A DNA stretch of 12,072 nt from an uncultured Agathobacter sp. (lineage in GTDB: Bacteria; Bacillota; Clostridia; Lachnospirales; Lachnospiraceae): the NCBI GenBank assembly GCA_934358675.1, contig CAKRKX010000076.1:1-12072 (forward strand), read 5' to 3'. Each line of letters begins with the position of its first letter. Within the stretch, counting starts at the first letter, position 1. The translations under genes were made by a program, and so were the position numbers. Below the pieces are notes generated by a model. That model did no database searches, was not told where the DNA came from, and was given only the letters and a program-made list of their open reading frames with translations. Below, piece after piece: positions 6,886 to 12,072 of this stretch.

Positions 6886-7648
6886 AGTAAATTCCCATCA
6901 TGCCAAGATACCATGTCCAGAACCGGTCGCCCCAGAGTGCGGCAATATAGATTCCGGCAGAAAGATACGGTCCCATCGCAAGTAAGTTGTTGCGTTTGCT
7001 TACTTTCATGCGGATCGTATGAAGAACCGAACCGAGTATGCACGCAAGTACAAATGCAAGCAATATGTTTCTGGCGCCGAGCAGAAGTCCCGCATACGCC
7101 ATAAGCTTGATATCTCCGCCGCCGATCGCCTTGCCGGAGGAGAAATAATACAAACCATACAAAAACAGACTGACGCAGAAAGCACCGATCAGGTGCGATA
7201 CGATATGCCGATAATCATAGACCGTCATAATGATACCGAGAAGTCCGATAAACAGATTAAACGTCACCGGTATCCGAAACGTTCTTTCATCAATGACCGT
7301 AATAACGATCAGAGCAGATGTCATGAGACAATAGAGCACACTGCTGAACGTGAAGCCGTTCGCCATGAAAACGATCACATACAGCACACCATTCAGAGCC
7401 TCGATTAATGGGTACTGTATGGAAATCTTAGCACCACATTGCCGGCATCTGCCCCGAAGCATTATGTACGAAAATACAGGAACCATATCACGCCAGCCCA
7501 GCTTACGTCCACAACTCATGCAGTGCGAAGAACGCACGATATTCTCTTTCTTCGGAATACGGAAAATGCAGACATTTAAAAAGCTGCCGATCACGATTCC
7601 GTAGAGAAATACAATTGTGTAGATGAAAATGGTAAGTTGGGTTAGCAT
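6884..7648 (-). CDS. pilD: Prepilin peptidase / N-methyltransferase (type IV leader peptidase)
   Basis: A 254-residue polytopic membrane protein of normal family length. The N-terminal part contains GSFLNVCIFRIP (21-32), typical of PilD, then two CxxC pairs (Cys43/Cys46 and Cys68/Cys71) that form the cytoplasmic zinc-binding element of the methylase domain. The A24 aspartyl peptidase domain follows, with the two catalytic Asp residues visible: Asp120 in VIDERTFRIP and Asp179 in GGGDIKLM. About seven hydrophobic segments can be traced. The start ATG at 7648 has AGGAG 8 bases upstream. The enzyme cleaves prepilins after the Gly at -1 and methylates the new N-terminus; its substrates here are the pilin directly upstream and the four minor prepilins of module 2. 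It is 49 bases after the pilin stop and is the last gene of module 1, since the predicted terminator overlaps its stop codon. Confidence 0.97.
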   Translation of the reverse strand: MLTQLTIFIYTIVFLYGIVIGSFLNVCIFRIPKKENIVRSSHCMSCGRKLGWRDMVPVFSYIMLRGRCRQCGAKISIQYPLIEALNGVLYVIVFMANGFTFSSVLYCLMTSALIVITVIDERTFRIPVTFNLFIGLLGIIMTVYDYRHIVSHLIGAFCVSLFLYGLYYFSSGKAIGGGDIKLMAYAGLLLGARNILLAFVLACILGSVLHTIRMKVSKRNNLLAMGPYLSAGIYIAALWGDRFWTWYLGMMGIY

Positions 7649-7697
7649 GATAAATACTCCTAGTTAATATTAAATTTTACGCCATCACAAGGATTCC

Positions 7698-8207
7698 TTA
7701 TTTTGACTCAATTGTTTCAAATGTTCCACCAGTTGTGGCTACTGAAATCATCGGCTTAGTATTCTTACATTTAATAGTAATTGCAGTAACTTTCTTTCCC
7801 TCTTTAGATTCCAAATTAAGATCTGTGACAGTTTGTACGTTATTCAAATCGGTAAATGCTTTCTTTAATGTAGTTTGTTCTGCTGCAGTTCCTCCTGATA
7901 CAGAGACAGCATCCGTAGCTCCCGCTGCTGCCGTTTTCCCAATAGTAATTACATACTCATTAGCTGTTAATGCTGCTGCATTAGATGAGTATGCAGTCAT
8001 ACCATCTGTGCATAATCCACTAAGTACCTGAACATCTTTTGCGTGTCTTGACTTATCAATATAAGGAAGTACCTGTGTACCAACAACACCTACTAAAATT
8101 GCCATAATTGCGATAACGATGATCAGCTCTACGAGAGAGAAACCTTTGTTATCCTTCTTTTCATTCTTTGCCTTCATGTTCTGAAGCATTTCCATAATCT
8201 TCTTCAT
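7698..8207 (-). CDS. pilA: Type IV prepilin, probable major pilin
   Basis: A 169-residue prepilin. The leader is 22 residues and strongly charged (four Lys and one Glu between residues 12 and 19), ends in NKG, and is followed by FSLVELIIVIAIMAILVGVV: Gly22 at -1, Phe at +1, Glu at +5. Pro48, at mature position 26, gives the usual kink. The mature protein would be 147 residues, with Ala/Thr/Ser/Gly-rich loops (72-110) and beta strands (125-165). It has only two Cys, 66 and 147, a possible disulfide that would tie the C-terminal strand to the helix. The ATG at 8207 follows AAAGGAG at 9 bases; later in-frame ATGs lack a site. Small size, classical N-terminus and place between pilC and pilD make it the major pilin candidate (inference). 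The gene is markedly AT-richer than its neighbours. A ComGC-like competence pilin has a similar N-terminus but would not be accompanied by pilT and pilMNO. Confidence 0.93.
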   Translation of the reverse strand: MKKIMEMLQNMKAKNEKKDNKGFSLVELIIVIAIMAILVGVVGTQVLPYIDKSRHAKDVQVLSGLCTDGMTAYSSNAAALTANEYVITIGKTAAAGATDAVSVSGGTAAEQTTLKKAFTDLNNVQTVTDLNLESKEGKKVTAITIKCKNTKPMISVATTGGTFETIESK

Positions 8208-8250
8208 ACCTTAGATCTCCTTTACTTTTAAATACATTTTATTTATTACC

Positions 8251-8271
8251 ACATGCCCATGGCAGACATGT
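8251..8271. other. Inverted repeat in the gap between pilC and the pilin gene
   Basis: ACATG (8251-8255) and CATGT (8267-8271) form a dyad around an inner TGCC-CAT-GGCA hairpin. The gap (8208-8282, 75 bases) is the longest within module 1. No U-run follows on the minus strand, so I do not call a terminator. It could be a stem affecting pilin mRNA processing or stability, or a protein-binding dyad. The function is unknown. Confidence 0.35.
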
Positions 8272-8282
8272 CATAACCCTTT

Positions 8283-9494
8283 TTACGCTCCGATATTGTC
8301 ATACAGACTGTACATCGGCATCATGATCGCCAGCACGATCGGCACAACGACCACTGCCATCACGATAATGATGAGCGGTTCCATCGCTGCGAGCAGCGAC
8401 TGCGTCGTCATCTCCACTTCCTCGTCGTAATACGCCGCGATCTTGTCGAGCATATCCTCCATATTACCGGTTTCCTCACCGATCTCAATCATGTGATAGA
8501 CCATCGGTGGAAAGACACCGGATTGTTCCAGCGGCTTGGAAAGCGGAATACCCCGGCTGACCTCTTCCTGCGCTTCCTTGAGCGCCGCCCTGACCACCTG
8601 ATTTTTCATCATGCCGGTAACAAGTTCCAACGCATCGACCAGCTGGATACCGGAGCCCATCAGCGTGGATAACGTACGTGTCATACTGGCGCTTGCCGTC
8701 TTGATATTGAGGGTTCCGATCATCGGAAGCTTGAGCATCAATCTTCCCCAGAGGATTGCTCCGTGTTCCGTCTTCTTAAACGACTTAATGAATAACACGA
8801 TGCCCACAACGATGGCAACCATCAAAAACCATTTATGTACAAAGAAATCACTGACCGCCATGACCGCACGCGTGATGCCCGGAAGCGTTCCGCCAACTTC
8901 GTCAAACTGCGCCGTAAAGGTCGGCACGATCTTGATCATCATGATCGCAACGATCGCAATGATGACAACGATCAGGATCACCGGATAGATCGCCGATTTC
9001 ACGATCAGCCCCTTCAGGTGTGCTTCCTTCTCAAACTGCCCGCCGATTCGGTTAAATGCCTTATCGATACTACCGGATGCCTCTCCCGCTGCAATCATAT
9101 GTACCATCAGCTCCGGAAAAATCTTCGGATGCTGGGACATCGCCACCGCAAGAGAATCACCTTTCTGCACGGAGTCGCGCACATCCGCGATCGCTGCGGC
9201 AAACCGCTTGTTTTCTGTCTGCTCCGAAAGCATATTTAAGGCTTCGATCACAGTTACACCGGCGTTTAACACACTCTCAAACTGCCGGCAGAAGACGGAA
9301 AGTTCGCGGACGCTGACCGCTTTTCCGATATGAATTTCCAGATCCTTGTTGAATGCATTCGCCCGCGCGATGGATACGATCGTACTGCCGCCCGCCTTCA
9401 GTTCCGCGGTCGCGATCTCGATATTCTGCGCTTCGATCGTGCCGGATTTCGGCTTGCCGTCCTGTCCTACGATCTCATACTTGTAACTTGCCAT
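8283..9494 (-). CDS. pilC: PilC, inner-membrane platform protein (T2SF/GspF family)
   Basis: A 403-residue protein of typical PilC/GspF length. A short N-terminal region (1-60) with YKYEIVGQDGKPKSGTIEA matches family members. Two T2SF domains follow: residues 66-190 and 267-393. The internal duplication is clear from the matching segments FPELMVHMIAAGEASGSID (126-144) and FPPMVYHMIEIGEETGNME (328-346). Membrane helices lie at about 170-190, 220-238 and 372-393. PilC sits in the cytoplasmic membrane, couples the PilB and PilT motors to pilin insertion and extraction, and is the central platform. The start ATG at 9494 follows AGGAGG at 5 bases. It lies 9 bases after pilT, so the two are cotranscribed. 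The 75-base gap downstream before the pilin gene is the only loose junction of the module besides that before pilD. Confidence 0.97.
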   Translation of the reverse strand: MASYKYEIVGQDGKPKSGTIEAQNIEIATAELKAGGSTIVSIARANAFNKDLEIHIGKAVSVRELSVFCRQFESVLNAGVTVIEALNMLSEQTENKRFAAAIADVRDSVQKGDSLAVAMSQHPKIFPELMVHMIAAGEASGSIDKAFNRIGGQFEKEAHLKGLIVKSAIYPVILIVVIIAIVAIMMIKIVPTFTAQFDEVGGTLPGITRAVMAVSDFFVHKWFLMVAIVVGIVLFIKSFKKTEHGAILWGRLMLKLPMIGTLNIKTASASMTRTLSTLMGSGIQLVDALELVTGMMKNQVVRAALKEAQEEVSRGIPLSKPLEQSGVFPPMVYHMIEIGEETGNMEDMLDKIAAYYDEEVEMTTQSLLAAMEPLIIIVMAVVVVPIVLAIMMPMYSLYDNIGA

Positions 9495-9503
9495 CTCCGC
9501 CTC

Positions 9504-10565
9504 CTAATACAGTTTCTGCTGCATCGCAGCGGTATCCTGTGCATACTCGACGGCATTGGCGCCATCGATCCTGTGCTTTAAGTACAGATTGAAAAGTGAC
9601 TCGTCCATCGTCTGCATGCCAAGCTTTTTGCTCGTCTGCATGATCGATGGAATCTGGTGCGCTTTGTCCTCGCGGATCAGATTCTTGATCGCCGGCGTCC
9701 CGAGCATGACCTCGAACGCCGCCACTCTGCCTTTGCCATCGATGGTCGGCAGAAGCTGCTGCGAGATGACCGCCTCCAGAACCGATGCAAGCTGCGAACG
9801 GATCTGGTTCTGCTGATGCGGCGGGAACACATCGACGATACGCTCGATCGTCGGTGCCGCACCGATCGTATGCAGGGTCGAAAATACCAGATGGCCGGTC
9901 TCTGCCGCGGTAATCGCCGTGGAGATCGTGTCAAAGTCTCGCATCTCGCCCACCAGAATGATATCCGGATCCTCACGGAGAGCCGCACGAAGCGCGTTGC
10001 CGTACGAATCCGTATCCAGTCCAATTTCCCTCTGGTTTACGATCGACCGGATATGTTTATGTAAATACTCAATTGGGTCTTCCAGTGTAATGATATGTTC
10101 GTTTCGTGCCTTATTGATGACATCGATGAGGGACGCCAGTGTCGTTGACTTACCGCTTCCGGTCGGTCCCGTTACCAGAACCAGTCCTCTCTTTTTCTTG
10201 GTAAGCTCTAAGACCGCCCCCGGTACCCCAAGCTGATCCGGCGCCGGGATGTCGCTTGCCACAATTCGCAGCACTGCCGCATAGGAGCCTCTCTGATGAA
10301 AGGCATTCACACGGAAGCGTCCGATACTCGGATCGGAATATGCGAAATCGACTTCGCCGACTTCTTCCATGGTCTGTTTCTGCTTTGGGCCAAACATCGA
10401 CTCCACCAGCTGCTGCGTCATCGCCGGTGTCAGCCGCTCGAAGCCATCCATCTCATAGAGCGTGCCGCTGATTCGACATTTGGGTCTGACTCCTACTGTG
10501 ATATGTACATCGGATGCATGATTTTCTTTTGCGATAGAAAGAAGTGTGTGCATTGATAATTCCAT
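9504..10565 (-). CDS. pilT: PilT, pilus retraction ATPase
   Basis: A 353-residue secretion ATPase. The N-terminal PAS-like domain carries ASDVHITVG (17-25). The Walker A box is GPTGSGKST (133-141), the Asp box is near LEDPIEY (161-167), Walker B is DIILVGEMRD (201-210), and a His-box pattern (HLVFSTLHT) follows at 225-233. AIKNLIRE (292-299) corresponds to the PilT-specific AIRNLIRE motif, which separates retraction ATPases from PilB. No tetracysteine zinc motif is present, again unlike PilB. The hexamer works at the cytoplasmic face of PilC and drives depolymerisation, so this pilus is predicted to be retractile, as used in twitching or surface attachment. The start ATG at 10565 has AAAGGGG 9 bases upstream; it is 14 bases after the pilB stop. 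It shares a 41-base near-identical segment with pilB across the Walker A codons. Confidence 0.97.
   Translation of the reverse strand: MELSMHTLLSIAKENHASDVHITVGVRPKCRISGTLYEMDGFERLTPAMTQQLVESMFGPKQKQTMEEVGEVDFAYSDPSIGRFRVNAFHQRGSYAAVLRIVASDIPAPDQLGVPGAVLELTKKKRGLVLVTGPTGSGKSTTLASLIDVINKARNEHIITLEDPIEYLHKHIRSIVNQREIGLDTDSYGNALRAALREDPDIILVGEMRDFDTISTAITAAETGHLVFSTLHTIGAAPTIERIVDVFPPHQQNQIRSQLASVLEAVISQQLLPTIDGKGRVAAFEVMLGTPAIKNLIREDKAHQIPSIMQTSKKLGMQTMDESLFNLYLKHRIDGANAVEYAQDTAAMQQKLY
10147..10187. repeat. Walker A nucleotide repeat, copy in pilT
   Basis: Of 41 bases, 40 match 11301-11341 in pilB, including a 34-base run without mismatch (10147-10180). The codons encode leucine/valine, then VTGPTGSGKS. 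Protein conservation explains the amino acids but not the identical choice of synonymous codons. Confidence 0.85.
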
Positions 10566-10579
10566 TTTTAAAAACCCCT

Positions 10580-12072
10580 TTATTCATCATCCTCTTCGTA
10601 AGCTACCCGTCGCACTTCCTCGACTGTGGTAATTCCCCTGAGTGCATACTCCACTGCACTCATACGAAGCGTTTTCATTCCATGCTTTCGTGCAATCTCC
10701 TCCAACACGTCCGCATTCTCACCCCTGTTGATCGCCTGTCTTAAGTCGGAGGTAATCGGCATGATCTCATAGACACCGATTCGTCCGAAATAGCCGGTTC
10801 CGCCGCAGCGGACGCACTCTTTGTGCCCCGGTGTACGCACCTGTATGCGTTTCGGGCTGCCGGCAAAGCCAAGCGTTTTTTTCTCTTCTTCGGTTGCGTC
10901 CCTTACCACGCCGCACGCCGGACAGACGCGCCGCACCAGACGCTGCGCGATCACACCGACCACAGAGTCTGCGATCAGATAATTTTCCACTCCCATATCC
11001 GCCAGACGCGTGATAGTGTTGGCAGAACTGTTGGTATGTAAGGTACTGACAACCAGATGGTCGGTGATTGATGCCTTGACTGCGATCTCCGCCGTCTCCT
11101 GATCTCGGATTTCTCCGATCATAATGATATCCGGATCCTGACGCAGGATCGAACGAAGCGCGCTGCCGAAGGTCAGCCCCGCCTTCTCGTTTACCTGCAC
11201 CTGATTGACACCGTTTAGATTGGCCTCAACCGGATCCTCAACCGTGATAATATTGACACCTTCCACGTTCAGCTCACTGAGCGCTGTATAAAGCGTGGTG
11301 GACTTACCGCTTCCGGTCGGTCCCGTTACCAGAATCAGTCCGTTCGGATGGCTTAGGATACGATTGAATTTTTCCAGTTCTTCATCCGGGAATCCCAAAT
11401 CCCTTTTATCCATGGTGAGTGCCTTCTTCTGCGCAAGTCGCATAACGACTTTCTCACCGTAAACCGTCGGAAGAACGGATACTCGGATATCGTACTCCTG
11501 ACGGTCGACAATGCTTGTGGCCCGTCCGTCCTGTGGGCGGCGCTTCTCGGATATATCAAGTCCGCTGACAATCTTGATTCGTGCGATCAAAGCCGCATGC
11601 AGACCGATATCGTGCCGCATCGCTTCATGCAGCACTCCATCGACACGAAACCGGATGCGCACCTGATTTTCCATCGGTTCAATATGGATATCACTGGCTC
11701 GTTTATGGACTGCCTGCTCGATGATCTGCGCGAGAAGCTTAACGATCGGTGCCTGCTGCACGCTGCTTTCTTCGCCGCTTCCCGGTTCGACCGCGGCTCT
11801 CGCTTTGGCCTGTTCTTCCCGTTCTCTTGTGTACTGCTCCGCTACTCGGAGCGCTTCCGCGTTGCCGTAATACCGGTCGATCGCCGCAGCAATATCACTT
11901 GTCGCGGCCACATACCGTTCCACCTGGCAGCCCGTGATGATCGAAATATCGTCCATCGCACGGATATCCAGCGGATCGCTCATCGCCACTTTAAGGAGAT
12001 TCGGATTCTTCTCATTAAACTGAAAAGGGATCAGCATATACTTTCGAAGAACGGACTCTTCGACCAGTCTGA
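10580..12072 (-). CDS. pilB: PilB, pilus extension ATPase, 5' end cut by window edge
   Basis: The frame is open to the right edge, so the gene begins outside the window; 496 codons are visible and about 60 residues are missing relative to the usual PilB size. Residues before the Met at 12037 (RLVEESVLRKY) match the second half of the MshEN/T2SSE N-terminal domain, so that Met is internal. Counting from it: N-terminal domain to about residue 58, a charged linker (65-95), the second N-domain with RASDIHIEP (113-121), Walker A GPTGSGKST (239-247), Asp box (ITVEDPVE), Walker B DIIMIGEIRD (303-312), His box (HLVVSTLHT, 327-335) and the tetracysteine zinc site Cys372/375 and Cys408/411, characteristic of PilB/GspE. 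It is a cytoplasmic hexamer that powers pilin polymerisation through PilC. The N-terminal MshEN domain binds c-di-GMP in some relatives; too little is visible to judge this. It is the first gene in the window in the transcription direction; its promoter is not visible. Confidence 0.97.
   Translation of the reverse strand, partial: RLVEESVLRKYMLIPFQFNEKNPNLLKVAMSDPLDIRAMDDISIITGCQVERYVAATSDIAAAIDRYYGNAEALRVAEQYTREREEQAKARAAVEPGSGEESSVQQAPIVKLLAQIIEQAVHKRASDIHIEPMENQVRIRFRVDGVLHEAMRHDIGLHAALIARIKIVSGLDISEKRRPQDGRATSIVDRQEYDIRVSVLPTVYGEKVVMRLAQKKALTMDKRDLGFPDEELEKFNRILSHPNGLILVTGPTGSGKSTTLYTALSELNVEGVNIITVEDPVEANLNGVNQVQVNEKAGLTFGSALRSILRQDPDIIMIGEIRDQETAEIAVKASITDHLVVSTLHTNSSANTITRLADMGVENYLIADSVVGVIAQRLVRRVCPACGVVRDATEEEKKTLGFAGSPKRIQVRTPGHKECVRCGGTGYFGRIGVYEIMPITSDLRQAINRGENADVLEEIARKHGMKTLRMSAVEYALRGITTVEEVRRVAYEEDDE
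11301..11341. repeat. Walker A nucleotide repeat, copy in pilB
   Basis: Partner of 10147-10187 in pilT, in the same orientation and 1154 bases away. The only mismatch inside the 41 bases is at 11335 (t here, c in pilT). Confidence 0.85.

Noticed and set aside
7689..7699. AAGGATTCCTT palindrome at the end of the pilin gene as terminator
   Set aside because: The arms are 5 bases with one base between them, so no stable RNA hairpin forms, and no U-tract follows on the minus strand.
8611..9316. Plus-strand open frames opposite pilC, and similar plus-strand frames elsewhere
   Set aside because: They mirror coding bias of the minus-strand genes, lack ribosome-binding sites and show no recognisable domains.
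7698..12072. Competence (ComG) pseudopilus operon
   Set aside because: ComG loci lack pilT, pilM-N-O and the large minor prepilins; the AIKNLIRE motif marks a true retraction ATPase, so a full type IV pilus is the better reading.

Overview
The window is one continuous type IV pilus (T4P) assembly locus. Every gene I can support lies on the minus strand, so transcription runs from the right edge to the left edge. Both ends cut through genes: the extension ATPase pilB lacks its 5' end on the right, and a minor prepilin lacks its 3' end on the left. I see no tRNA, rRNA, IS element, CRISPR array or plus-strand gene, and no gap between genes is longer than 150 bases.

Organism: most likely a monoderm Firmicute of the class Clostridia, possibly a Lachnospiraceae-like gut anaerobe (inference). 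The reasons are strong AGGAG/GGAGG ribosome-binding sites before nearly every gene, GTG starts beside ATG, GC near 50% in the sampled lines, a PilM-PilN fusion of the kind reported for clostridial T4P loci, and no pilP or pilQ secretin gene next to pilM-N-O, where diderm bacteria keep them.

Layout in transcription order. Module 1 (12072-6884) encodes the motor and the fibre: pilB (extension ATPase, partial), pilT (retraction ATPase), pilC (inner-membrane platform), a small major-pilin candidate, and pilD (prepilin peptidase/methylase). It ends at a perfect 11-bp hairpin that overlaps the pilD stop codon. A good sigma-A-type promoter (TTGACT, 17-base spacer, TATATA) starts directly at the base of that hairpin and would drive module 2 (6734-1). 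Module 2 encodes the alignment complex (PilM-PilN fusion and PilO) and then four minor prepilins resembling GspI/PilV, GspK/PilX, GspH and GspJ/PilW. This is the set expected to form the priming and tip complex. Genes within each module are separated by 2-75 bases, and pilMN and pilO overlap.

How they work together (family knowledge): PilD cleaves all five prepilins after a Gly. PilB and PilC polymerise the major pilin, PilT retracts it, PilMN-PilO links the cytoplasmic motor to the membrane, and the minor pilins prime assembly and cap the fibre. The core is conventional. The less usual parts are the 740-residue GspK/PilX-like prepilin with Ala at position +5 and a beta-solenoid-like middle, the 59-residue Ala/Ser/Thr/Asp/Gly linker inside PilO, the PilM-PilN fusion, the low GC of the pilin gene, and the tightly packed terminator-promoter junction. 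I see no evidence for an entirely unknown system here.
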